In this document: positions 1 to 7,583 of the stretch, one piece after another | How the letters are laid out: the number at the start of each line of letters is the position of its first letter | Position numbering within the stretch: position 1 is the stretch's first letter | Virus record (IMG/VR): IMGVR_UViG_3300024999_000243 | Coordinates: 1-36,095 of that record | Length of the DNA: 36,095 nucleotides | Source of the DNA: a virus | Strand: one strand, 5' to 3' | Made by a program: the position numbers and the translations under genes | Notes under the pieces: model-generated | What the model was told of the DNA's origin: nothing | Seen by the model: only the letters and a program-made list of their open reading frames with translations | The model's database searches: none

Positions 1-87
1 CGTTTCCTGTACCTCACTGGCGGCGCCGCCGGGACCGCGGCAGCCTATACGGCCGGGCGGTTCCTGATCGAAATCTGGGGCGTATAA
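1..87 (+). CDS. 3' end of a truncated gene, function unknown
   Basis: The window opens inside a reading frame that runs from base 1 to a TAA at 85-87, giving 28 visible C-terminal residues. They are rich in Gly and Ala and end in a hydrophobic FLIEIWGV. The piece is too short to assign. Being upstream of the adaptor gene on the same strand, it probably belongs to the head or connector module, which is inference from position only. A terminator-like hairpin follows it directly, which supports this being the true gene end rather than a chance frame. Confidence 0.5.
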   Translation, partial: RFLYLTGGAAGTAAAYTAGRFLIEIWGV

Positions 88-100
88 GCAAGTCTCCTCG

Positions 101-128
101 AGGGGAGGGTGCAGAGTCCCTCCCTTTC
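101..128 (+). terminator. Probable intrinsic terminator
   Basis: GGGAGGG at 103-109 pairs with CCCTCCC at 118-124 around an 8-base loop, and TTTC follows. The stem is strong but the U-tract is short, so termination may be partial. It separates the truncated first gene from the small gene at 169. Confidence 0.6.
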
Positions 129-168
129 ATTGAGCCTTGCAAACACCTCTTAAAGGGAGACTTGAAAA

Positions 169-438
169 ATGTACATGAAACGAATGCTGGAGATTGGTCA
201 GGCAAGCAATGGATACGTCATTGAGTGCCGGGTGCCGATCAAGCCGAAGGAGCAAAAAGGCAACAAGAGTTTGTGCGAGTGCTACCCAGGCTCCAGCGAG
301 AAACAGTACATCGCCAAGGACGCCAAAGAGGTCGTAGCGATCATTGAGAAACTGATGCCGATGCTGGACGACAAGTTTACCTCGGAAGAGGAATTTGACG
401 CCGCATTCACTGAAGCTGCAAAAACCAAGGAGAAATAA
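169..438 (+). CDS. Small conserved-type phage protein, unknown function
   Basis: This 89-residue protein starts at an ATG nine bases after a GGGAG ribosome-binding site (155-159). A second in-frame ATG lies two codons later. The sequence is soluble-looking, with a basic middle (residues 25-33), a short CEC motif near residue 36 and a helical acidic/basic C-terminal half. No catalytic motif is visible. It ends one base before the next gene starts, so the two are probably translated together. Its place between head and connector genes suggests a virion assembly or accessory role, but that is inference. Confidence 0.7.
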   Translation: MYMKRMLEIGQASNGYVIECRVPIKPKEQKGNKSLCECYPGSSEKQYIAKDAKEVVAIIEKLMPMLDDKFTSEEEFDAAFTEAAKTKEK

Positions 439-843
439 ATGTCCGTGAACGACGAGTTTGATCTGGCAAATGACCTGGGTATCGGCGAGCCGCCTGCCCC
501 CGCTGCGAAAAAGCCTGCTGCCAAGCCGGCGAAGAAAGCCGAAGCCAAGCCTCCGGTTGTCGATGAGCACGCTGAAGAGGCGGAGGCCCCGGTCGACCCG
601 AACAAAGGTAAGATTCGCATCATGATCGACGAGGTTGCCGGCATGAGCAACTACGAGGTTATTGGTGTCAACGGCAAGGTCATACAGGTAAAACGCGGCG
701 TGCCCGTCTGGGTCGCTCCGGAGTATGTCCACGTCCTCGAGTGTGCGCAGATGACCCACATCGAGAAGCACAAAAACCCGATGACCGGCGAGGTCGAAGA
801 GACTCGGAAGACGTTCTCAGCGATCCCCTGGCGGAGAGTGTAA
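439..843 (+). CDS. Hypothetical virion-module protein with Ala/Lys/Pro-rich linker
   Basis: This 134-residue protein begins immediately after the previous stop, with AAGGAG in the last codons of that gene as its binding site. Residues about 19-50 form a low-complexity linker rich in Ala, Lys and Pro. The C-terminal two thirds (about 56-134) look like a small beta-rich domain, with alternating hydrophobics around KIRIMIDEV and YEVIGVNGKV. The protein ends in a basic tail. I do not recognise the family. A flexible arm plus a compact domain just before the adaptor gene would suit a decoration or connector-accessory protein, but this is only a suggestion. Confidence 0.7.
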   Translation: MSVNDEFDLANDLGIGEPPAPAAKKPAAKPAKKAEAKPPVVDEHAEEAEAPVDPNKGKIRIMIDEVAGMSNYEVIGVNGKVIQVKRGVPVWVAPEYVHVLECAQMTHIEKHKNPMTGEVEETRKTFSAIPWRRV

Positions 844-846
844 GTC

Positions 847-1548
847 ATGACCCGGGCCGAGATGCTTGCAGAACTGCAGACGGTGCTGAACGACGCTACG
901 ACAGGCGGCGCCTGGAGCACCACCACCCTGCTCGGCTATCTGGCCGAGGGCCAGGACAAGTTCTGCGAGGAGACCGGGTATTTCCGCGACCGGACCAACT
1001 TCAGCATCACGCTTGCTACCGGCGTCGCCGTCTACGACATCCCTGACCGAGTTATCCAGATTCTCAACATCTGGGACGGCACCCGCCGGCTTGGCAAGGT
1101 CTTGACCGGCGACGATACCTCGGACTCGGACACTGAGTGGACGTTCGATACCACACAGCCCGGCACCCCGCGGCTCTGGCAGACCGATCAGGAGACCGGG
1201 ACGATCACGCTTTACCCGGTGCCTACCGCCGCCGACAACGGCGATGTCTATGCGCTGCAGGTTTGGCGATACAGCAGGTACGATCTGGCCGGCGACGGCG
1301 CAGCGCCTGAAGGAGGCGGAGACGCCCCAGATGCCGAGCCCGAGATACCCAGTCGCTTCCACCGAGCCTGCGTTGAGTGGGCAGCCTACAAGGCGTTCAT
1401 GCACCGGGATGTGGAGACGCAGGACTCTATTAAGGCGGCAGACCACTTGAACGCTTTTAAGATGTACGTCTCCGATGGCGTTACAACGCTCAGGCGTTAC
1501 CAAAACCAAGAAGTGAGGGTCGGCACAAATCCAGCCTATAGGACGTAA
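847..1548 (+). CDS. Head-tail adaptor protein (phage adaptor family, DUF6682-like)
   Basis: The 233-residue product matches the pattern of podoviral connector adaptors that sit under the portal. It has a helical N-terminus (MTRAEMLAELQTVLND), a segment where a helix carries LLGYLAEGQDKFCEETGYF, then a beta-rich middle beginning with a YDIPDRVIQI strand and an LYPVP strand. Its C-terminal helices contain the RFHRACVEWAAYKAF stretch typical of this family. A Gly/Asp/Pro-rich insert lies at about residues 150-165. The start is three bases after the previous stop. The family assignment is by motif pattern and gene order, without a search. Confidence 0.75.
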   Translation: MTRAEMLAELQTVLNDATTGGAWSTTTLLGYLAEGQDKFCEETGYFRDRTNFSITLATGVAVYDIPDRVIQILNIWDGTRRLGKVLTGDDTSDSDTEWTFDTTQPGTPRLWQTDQETGTITLYPVPTAADNGDVYALQVWRYSRYDLAGDGAAPEGGGDAPDAEPEIPSRFHRACVEWAAYKAFMHRDVETQDSIKAADHLNAFKMYVSDGVTTLRRYQNQEVRVGTNPAYRT

Positions 1549-1551
1549 GCC

Positions 1552-2490
1552 ATGGCGGTCGCAAAGTTCTACCCGATTATTGCCAAGACACTCGGCGTCA
1601 ACAATAGGGTCTTGCCGTCCAGGCTTGCCTACGACATTGAGACTGGTGAGGTTGACCTTGCCGAGGCGGTAAACTGTGACATTGACGATTCTAGGCAGAT
1701 AACGCGGCGGCTTGGGAGTTCACAAATTTCCTCAGTCATTTCCCATTCTGCGTTTTGCAATAAAGGCGACTGCTTCTTTGTCCAGGACAGAACCTCGGAC
1801 GCAGCCATCTACCGGCTAGGCGACGACTTTATATCTTACGCCGGAGTGCGCTCAGGGTTGACTAAGGGGAACCGCGTAGCCTTCTGCCAGGTCGGCGATA
1901 AGACGTATTACACCAATCAGGTGCAGACTGGGGTCATAACCGACGGCGTGTCAGCCGCTTGGCCTGATCAGTCGGCCCATGTCGGAGCCGCTACTACCAG
2001 GGAGTTTTACCCTGCGCCTGCCGGGAAGCACCTCGAATACTGGATGGGCAGGATGTGGATCTCGGTCGGTAGTGTTATCTACGCATCCGAGCCGTTTGCC
2101 GTTGGCAAGTACGCTATGGCGCGGTGTTTTTTCCAGTTCGGCGCAAACGTCGTAATGATGAAGGCGGTTGAGGGCGGAATGTGGGTAAGCACTGCCGAAG
2201 AGATAGGCTTTATATCTCGAGCCGATGATTTTAAGTCGCTCCAGTGGGTCGGAAAGGACTCTCGTAAGCCTGCGCATGAGTGGTCGGTGTGCCACGAATT
2301 GGTTGATCTAAGCAAAACCGCGCTGCAGATTCCCGGGGAGTCGGCGGTATGGTCGAGCGACGACGGCGTCTGTGTTGGAAAAGAGAACGGCCAGTTGGAA
2401 GTTATTACTGAGGAAAGACTTTTATACCCTGCCAGCGCCGAGGGCGCGACGGTGGTGAGCGACGGCAAACTCTTCAACTCAATCTGGTGA
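1552..2490 (+). CDS. Tail tube/stopper-type protein, probably beta-propeller
   Basis: This 312-residue protein follows the adaptor by three bases, where short-tailed phages carry the nozzle or stopper gene (T7 gp12 and P22 gp10 are the functional analogues). Visible features fit: short beta-strand units with repeated aromatic and Gly turns, an early NRVLPSRLAYDIETGEVDLAEAVNCDID stretch (residues about 17-44) in which the protein tells where its data come from, and blade-like elements such as DKTYYTNQ, GRMWISVG and GMWVSTAEEI. No enzyme motif is seen. The function rests on gene order and fold impression and not on a strong sequence signature. Confidence 0.6.
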   Translation: MAVAKFYPIIAKTLGVNNRVLPSRLAYDIETGEVDLAEAVNCDIDDSRQITRRLGSSQISSVISHSAFCNKGDCFFVQDRTSDAAIYRLGDDFISYAGVRSGLTKGNRVAFCQVGDKTYYTNQVQTGVITDGVSAAWPDQSAHVGAATTREFYPAPAGKHLEYWMGRMWISVGSVIYASEPFAVGKYAMARCFFQFGANVVMMKAVEGGMWVSTAEEIGFISRADDFKSLQWVGKDSRKPAHEWSVCHELVDLSKTALQIPGESAVWSSDDGVCVGKENGQLEVITEERLLYPASAEGATVVSDGKLFNSIW

Positions 2491-2494
2491 TATA

Positions 2495-2980
2495 ATGGCA
2501 GAGAAATTTTCAACAGGATTTGTCAATAAAGTCAATGCTACCGGTAGTGTCAAGACGGTTATGGCAAACGGCGTACTAGCCTGGTTCGACGGCACGATGC
2601 CTGCCAACGCCGATGCGACGGAGGGAACGGTAAATCTCCTCGCCCTGTTCACTGTAGACGCTGGGGCGTTTACTCCCGGCGTTGCGACCAATGGGCTTAA
2701 TATGGATGCGTCTGTAGATGGCGTATTGGCAAAGGCCGCGGCGGAGACATGGAAGGCATTGGGTACTGCTGCTGCTGGACCACTTCCAGGTACGACCGCT
2801 ACATGGTTCAGGTGGTATGACAACTCCTACACGACCGGGGCGGACACTACGTCAGCAAGGGTTGACGGGCAGATAGGGACTACCAGCAGTTACGAGATTC
2901 AAGTCGCCAACGCAGTGGTTGTTGAGGACAATCCGATCACTCTCAATGAGTATAACTTCACTCTGCAGAAATCAGCGTAA
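2495..2980 (+). CDS. Small beta-rich virion protein, unknown function
   Basis: This 161-residue protein is poor in charged residues and rich in Ala, Thr, Gly and Val, as expected for a beta-sandwich virion component. It begins with FSTGFVNKVNATGSVKTVM, a pattern of alternating strands, and ends NEYNFTLQKSA. The start lies four bases after the previous stop, with GGTGAT as a weak ribosome site. The stop codon shares its last base with the next ATG (TAATG at 2978-2982), so translation is coupled. A fibre-attachment or decoration role is possible but cannot be shown. Confidence 0.65.
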   Translation: MAEKFSTGFVNKVNATGSVKTVMANGVLAWFDGTMPANADATEGTVNLLALFTVDAGAFTPGVATNGLNMDASVDGVLAKAAAETWKALGTAAAGPLPGTTATWFRWYDNSYTTGADTTSARVDGQIGTTSSYEIQVANAVVVEDNPITLNEYNFTLQKSA

Positions 2981-4101
2981 TGTCCTTACTCACTCCAGCA
3001 CATCTTTCCCCTGAACGGTGGTATGATGGATCTGATGCATCTACCAGGACTATTGATACCGGAATTAGTGTGCTCGGAGACAAATCGGTAAATGCCGAGG
3101 CGGCAACGCAGTCAGTAGGTGCAAGCCAGCCGACAGTCGCTGCCGCCTCGCTCAATGGCTTGGATACGATCAGTTGCGCCAATCAATGGTTTGAAATACC
3201 GGACCTGTCGCATCTTACAGAGGCATCGATTTTCTTACTGGTGAAAGTCGATGCTGATCCTCCGATAGAGGCACGGTCAGGACTATGGAAATTTGGCAAC
3301 GACCCTACCACCAAAAATACGCATTACCCGTATACAGATAGCAATGTCTATGAGGAATTTGGGTCGACTGTAAGAAAAAATACAGGCAATCCAACCCCTT
3401 CGCTTGCAGATTGGCGACTGTATTGTGTCGAGGCCAAAGACGGATTGTGGCGATCCAGTTTTGATGACGTAGATTTCTTCACCGCATCCAGCAATACATT
3501 GGGATGGAGCACTACGCATTACCTCGGCAGAAGCCTGGAGGAGTACTACCTATGGGGAAAATGGGCCGAATGCGTAATTCTTGGTAGAATACCTACAGTC
3601 GACGACAGATCAGCTTTGGTCGCATCGCTTCTTTGGAAATATGGATTACAGGGAAATCTCGCCGCCGGACATCCATATGAGTCAGCAGCTCCTACGACAA
3701 CGGGAGGCGGTATCGTCATGCCTCCCATGCTTATTTCCGGCGTGGCGGTAAACCCTATTGTCGCTATTGGGAATGTTGCTGCCCAGCCCATGATGATTTC
3801 AGGAAAGGTATGGAACGTTGGCCTCGGCGACGTTGTCGCCCCCAGGATGCTTATTACTGGCGAAGCGTTGAATGCGGTAGTAGGGAAAGGCGGCGTTTCG
3901 ATGCTGCCGAAAGTATCAGGGGAGGCATATAACCCTGTCGGATCTGTGGGGGAAGTTGTGATGCAGCATCCAAAAATATCTGGACTGGCCGTCAATACAA
4001 AGATCGCATCCGCAAATGTATCTGCTTTAGGAAAAGTGTGGGGAACCGCAGATAACCCGAAGGCGCTAGAAATAATTCGTTTCCGCCGGTGGGTTCAATG
4101 A
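2980..4101 (+). CDS. Probable tail fibre/receptor-binding protein with lectin-like domain and 20-residue repeats
   Basis: The 373-residue product has two parts. Residues about 1-230 look like a concanavalin/LamG-type sandwich: a LNGLDTISCANQWFEIP strand pair, EASIFLLVKVD, a DWRLYCVEAKDGLWRSSFDD pair and a HYLGRSLEEYYLWGKWAECVI closing strand. Residues about 243-360 hold about six degenerate repeats of roughly 20 residues with a core like P-M-L-I-S-G-x-A-x-N. Such architecture suits adsorption proteins that bind surface sugars. By eye the gene is less GC-rich than its flanks. It overlaps the next gene by an ATGA. Substrate and receptor are unknown. Confidence 0.6.
   Translation: MSLLTPAHLSPERWYDGSDASTRTIDTGISVLGDKSVNAEAATQSVGASQPTVAAASLNGLDTISCANQWFEIPDLSHLTEASIFLLVKVDADPPIEARSGLWKFGNDPTTKNTHYPYTDSNVYEEFGSTVRKNTGNPTPSLADWRLYCVEAKDGLWRSSFDDVDFFTASSNTLGWSTTHYLGRSLEEYYLWGKWAECVILGRIPTVDDRSALVASLLWKYGLQGNLAAGHPYESAAPTTTGGGIVMPPMLISGVAVNPIVAIGNVAAQPMMISGKVWNVGLGDVVAPRMLITGEALNAVVGKGGVSMLPKVSGEAYNPVGSVGEVVMQHPKISGLAVNTKIASANVSALGKVWGTADNPKALEIIRFRRWVQ
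3715..4050 (+). repeat. Six degenerate about 20-codon tandem repeats inside the fibre-like gene
   Basis: The translated repeats run IVMPPMLISGVAVNP, AQPMMISGKVWNV, APRMLITGEALNAV, SMLPKVSGEAYNPV, MQHPKISGLAVNT and SALGKVWGTADNP. Each is separated by a Gly/Val-rich turn (IGNV, LGDV, KGGV, VGEV, SANV). The period is about 19-22 residues, about 60 bases. DNA identity between copies is low, so these are old protein repeats and not recent DNA duplications. Confidence 0.7.
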
Positions 4102-6206
4102 TCCCGCCAAAAATTGTCCTAGCCAATAACTCGCAAGCGGAAGCCGATTTCATCGGCCTGGCACTCAGTCAACTTGCAATTCTCGAACGACTTTTATCGT
4201 TCCACAATGTCAACAGTAATTATCGAAGAGTAGATCCCTACCCGGGAGTGCTTCTTGAGGCATGGAAAACGTTTTCCATTCGAGAGGCGAAAATTACGGT
4301 AGATGAAGATGCCTACAACGAGTATCTGGAGCGCCCTGAGAAGAAGCGCTATGAGAGAAAACTTGACAATAGGTTCTTCGTTAGAATAGGCGCTCCGACC
4401 GATATGGTTTTCGATGAACGCGGCCACCTCGTTTCCGACACCACTCGGTATTACTGGATTGATTTTGCAGCAAGACCTGATGCTCCGGTAATTGCAGACC
4501 AGATAGCTTTTCATGATCCTGGAGAGCGGACGCTTGAGTTCGAGAGCGGCGAAGGGTACTTCTATGCAGTATCTCGGAACGTTTCACACGATACATTTTC
4601 CCAAGCTGTGACCTTTACCGACTATATGTATCACAATTACGTCAGGTCTTTTGATCTGGCGAAAGATATTGATGGCCTTATAACGCAGAGGTTTGTTGCT
4701 GGGTATCACTTTCTAGCAACCGGGAACAATATAATTTACACCCCGACGGTTGTCCCTCCATCTGGAGGGGATTTTGATGAGTACGAAATATGTAAGAATC
4801 CTCCGAACAGGTTTTTTGTTGACCTCGAGTCGAGGACAATGTGCTGGTATCACGTTCTCCAGGAATGGAAACTGCTGTCGGTAGTAACTGACACCGAGTC
4901 AACAGGCTCGATATCCGGAGATGTCGTAGGTGCAGATTTCACAGAGAATGTTTTAAATCTAGACCATATCTGTATCTTTTCTTTCACTGGGAATGCTGCC
5001 GACGCACAAGTCACTGAGACCGCCGGCGATTCTCTATTAGAGCCAATAGGCATTGCTTCCGATATTGAATACCTTGATAGGACTTCGCTGAAGATTATCA
5101 CTTCCTATGAGTCTGTACCTGTCAGGTTAAACTGTACATTAGGGGCATCTCCCGTAGTGTCCTCAGTGGACACTCTCGGAGCCATGACAACTGCTCTCGC
5201 AGTGGCCGACGGATATGAGTGGTACCAGTCAGCTACAGTGGTAATAGAGTCCGGAGATGAACCTGATATCTTGGCGGAAGACACCGCTGTAGTGAATAGT
5301 TATGACGTGAACGAATGCTTGCCGCTCCCTGCTGTGTGTAATCAGGAGATAGAAATAATAGAAGATGGGTGGGAGTATTCAGAAACAAAATCAGCATGGG
5401 AAGAAGCTATCGTTAATTTGTCCATATACGGAATGACCCCTTATGGCTACACAGAGGTAGTGCTTGGCAGGGAAAACGGGACCTACGCCGAAAATGTCTA
5501 CAGCATCCTGCATTATTGCTATCCAGTGCTAGGAGGAAACTGTAACGAAAGTGGGTACTCAACGGCAGCGGCAAGGTCGGTGCAGGGGTATGCCTCCGGT
5601 AGTTTCGGGTCGATTTGCGATGTTTCCATACCATGTCAAAACGTTACCATTCACAGAGAAACCAATGACAAGGTAATAAACACGTCAATTTTAAGGATAA
5701 TCCAAGGCCCTGGTGGTGAAGGGGTTCTTTCCGAGGATTTAGCGCACTGGAACGACTCGACCCCACTTCAAACTGACGATCCTCCTTTTGATATTTGTTC
5801 CGAAGTATACCCCGCCGGCTACACAATGGAAGATCCGGCCAACTGGCTTCCGCTCGGCAATTTTCCCATATCACTCGATGACTTGGTTTTTAATTACGCA
5901 TCCGGCAATGGGACATATAGCAGTAATGTAGTTTATAATTACGACCAAACTGTAACGGTAGACAAGTGCTATGTAAAAGATTGTCCTGATGAATTCACTG
6001 CGTCCGGGCTAATTTCAATCGTGATCCTTGATGATCGGTGGAGCAGGGGGAGCCAAGGGCAGGTTATTGCGGTGAAGTCGAGCACCCCGGGGGAGACGGC
6101 GATATATCACAACGGGGTAGATAAAATGCAAGCCATTCTCGAAGCGTTGACTAGAGATAGTCTCTTAGGAGATGGAGAAAATCTTTACGACATTGGGCTT
6201 ATTTAA
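4098..6206 (+). CDS. Large virion protein of unknown family, probable adsorption/tail protein
   Basis: I chose the ATG at 4098, which makes an ATGA overlap with the previous stop and has GGTGGG just upstream. A GTG at 4089 is possible but poorly placed. The product is about 702 residues. Residues 1-90 look helical and the rest is a long series of beta strands with several Cys clusters (for example CLPLPAVC and CYVKDC). I recognise no enzymatic motif or named domain. Lower GC than the flanks, and position between a lectin-like protein and tail proteins, fit a variable receptor-contact protein. The C-terminal stretch, with NGVDKMQAILEALTRDSLLG, is helical and may be an attachment or trimerisation end. 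Confidence 0.6.
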   Translation: MIPPKIVLANNSQAEADFIGLALSQLAILERLLSFHNVNSNYRRVDPYPGVLLEAWKTFSIREAKITVDEDAYNEYLERPEKKRYERKLDNRFFVRIGAPTDMVFDERGHLVSDTTRYYWIDFAARPDAPVIADQIAFHDPGERTLEFESGEGYFYAVSRNVSHDTFSQAVTFTDYMYHNYVRSFDLAKDIDGLITQRFVAGYHFLATGNNIIYTPTVVPPSGGDFDEYEICKNPPNRFFVDLESRTMCWYHVLQEWKLLSVVTDTESTGSISGDVVGADFTENVLNLDHICIFSFTGNAADAQVTETAGDSLLEPIGIASDIEYLDRTSLKIITSYESVPVRLNCTLGASPVVSSVDTLGAMTTALAVADGYEWYQSATVVIESGDEPDILAEDTAVVNSYDVNECLPLPAVCNQEIEIIEDGWEYSETKSAWEEAIVNLSIYGMTPYGYTEVVLGRENGTYAENVYSILHYCYPVLGGNCNESGYSTAAARSVQGYASGSFGSICDVSIPCQNVTIHRETNDKVINTSILRIIQGPGGEGVLSEDLAHWNDSTPLQTDDPPFDICSEVYPAGYTMEDPANWLPLGNFPISLDDLVFNYASGNGTYSSNVVYNYDQTVTVDKCYVKDCPDEFTASGLISIVILDDRWSRGSQGQVIAVKSSTPGETAIYHNGVDKMQAILEALTRDSLLGDGENLYDIGLI

Positions 6207-6217
6207 AGGAGAGCATC

Positions 6218-7057
6218 ATGGGCGTTTTCGTTGATAGAGTGCCTACCGCACCATTTACTTTTGGAACCGAGGTTTATTCTGGGACAGGGTCAGAAGACGC
6301 TAAAAGCCTGGTAACGGCGAAGTTCAATAACTCTCTTGAAAACAGCGAGTTGATGCTGACCAAGTTGCTCGGCGCCGATGGCGCTGGAGGGTATCTTGGG
6401 GAACTTAACACACTACTTAGTGGGCCTCTGACTTGGGCCGAGGTGTCACCTGATAACTCTGTTTTCCCCACGCTTCTTGCAAGGCTTTTAAACGATCTGT
6501 CGGCCGGGGCAACTGGGCTTGACGCGACGGTAGAGGCAGAGATTATCGCCAGGGCGCAGGCCAGGCAGGATATCGTCGACGACAAGCAGGAGCAGGAGAC
6601 GCTTGAGTTCTTCTCTTCCCGGGGGTTCGACCTTCCCACCGGGGCGATGACGGCGGCTACTGCTGAACTGGCGAACGAGCGGGCGCGAAATCGCTCAGAC
6701 TTGAACGGCAAGATACTAATTGAACAGGCAGAACTTGCACAGAAAAACTCGCAGTTCATTATTGGCATGGCAAAAGACCTCGAGGCCATCCTGCGGGATT
6801 TCTCCAATAAGGTCAACGATAGAGCGCTCAGCTACGCCACGGCGATAGCCAGCCTACGAGAAAAAATCGCCGAAGCCATGGCGAATATCGGAATGCAGTC
6901 TGTTGCATCTTGGGCTGGGTCGTTCCATGCCAACGCAGGGCTGTCGCACAGCACCGGACGGCACCAGAGCGAGTCGCACAGCCACAGCGAGAGCAGGTCC
7001 GCGAGCTTCAGCATTGGCAACAGCCTCTCTGAAAATCATCAATATGAGGAAGCATGA
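6218..7057 (+). CDS. Helical tail-associated protein with Ser/His-rich C-terminus
   Basis: A clear AAAGGAGAGCATC precedes the ATG. The 279-residue protein has an N-terminal 50 residues with FGTEVYSGTG, then long helices. These contain the SSRGFDLPTGAM turn (about 128-139) between helices, then ANERARNRSDLNGKI and heptad-like stretches to about 225, consistent with coiled-coil trimer packing. The C-terminal 38 residues are nearly all Ser, His, Glu, Asn and Gly and end SENHQYEEA. The RGFDLPTGAM-type helical protein recurs in short-tailed phages next to tail genes as far as I recall. Its exact role (tail needle, fibre anchor) is unproven. The stop overlaps the next ATG. Confidence 0.6.
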   Translation: MGVFVDRVPTAPFTFGTEVYSGTGSEDAKSLVTAKFNNSLENSELMLTKLLGADGAGGYLGELNTLLSGPLTWAEVSPDNSVFPTLLARLLNDLSAGATGLDATVEAEIIARAQARQDIVDDKQEQETLEFFSSRGFDLPTGAMTAATAELANERARNRSDLNGKILIEQAELAQKNSQFIIGMAKDLEAILRDFSNKVNDRALSYATAIASLREKIAEAMANIGMQSVASWAGSFHANAGLSHSTGRHQSESHSHSESRSASFSIGNSLSENHQYEEA

Positions 7058-7527
7058 TGCAGACCGTTAGGCTTAACTTAAAGATTCCCGGGACCGCCCC
7101 TACGCAGTACAGCGCGTTTCCGTTCACCAGCATGTGCAGGTTTCGCGGCAAGCTGTTTGGGGCAGGGCCTTCCGGAGTGTTCCGGTTCGACTACGGGGAT
7201 ACGGACAACGGCACAGCGATCGCCGCCTACTTCGTTCTGCCGACGACAACCTTCGGCCAGCATGACACCATGTATGAGCGGTTTATCTACGCCTACGGCT
7301 CTTGGGACTCAGCCATTACGGTTGAGGTTACCGGCAATGGGAAGACTACGATCGGCCCCTACACCTTGACAGCCGACGCGACCGAAGACTACCAGCGTAA
7401 GCGAACCGTGCCCATGGCGCACATGAACTTCAGCTACGTCTCGCACAAGGTGAGTAATGTAAGCGGCGGCGACTTTCTCCTTGACAAAATCGAAGCGCAT
7501 GTGACGATCAACAAGAGAAGAAGGTAG
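7054..7527 (+). CDS. Beta-rich tail/structural protein
   Basis: The ATG at 7054 overlaps the previous TGA (ATGA), with GAGGAAGC as the binding site. The 157-residue product has a pattern known from the C-terminal domains of tail proteins: RGKLFGAGPSGVFRFDYGD, then a strand pair AITVEVTGNGKTT, then HMNFSYVSHKVSN and GGDFLLDKIEAHVTI, where a final strand carries acidic residues. It probably forms a jelly-roll that sits on the tail hub. No catalytic residues are apparent. It ends the first late gene group; the 56-base gap that follows holds a promoter-like element. Confidence 0.6.
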   Translation: MMQTVRLNLKIPGTAPTQYSAFPFTSMCRFRGKLFGAGPSGVFRFDYGDTDNGTAIAAYFVLPTTTFGQHDTMYERFIYAYGSWDSAITVEVTGNGKTTIGPYTLTADATEDYQRKRTVPMAHMNFSYVSHKVSNVSGGDFLLDKIEAHVTINKRRR

Positions 7528-7544
7528 GCGACCGCCCCGTTTCG

Positions 7545-7577
7545 TGGTATAGTAATGTTACATTAAACCTTGGAGGT
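7545..7577 (+). promoter_or_regulatory. Possible extended -10 promoter and strong ribosome site before the ejection genes
   Basis: TGGTATAGT at 7545-7553 matches an extended -10 (TGN then TATAGT, 5/6 to consensus). No good -35 is seen at 17 bases. It lies in the longest gap of the late module, and TTGGAGGT (7570-7577) precedes the ATG at 7584. A host-type promoter could raise expression of the two internal proteins here. Confidence 0.4.
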
Positions 7578-7583
7578 ACGCCG

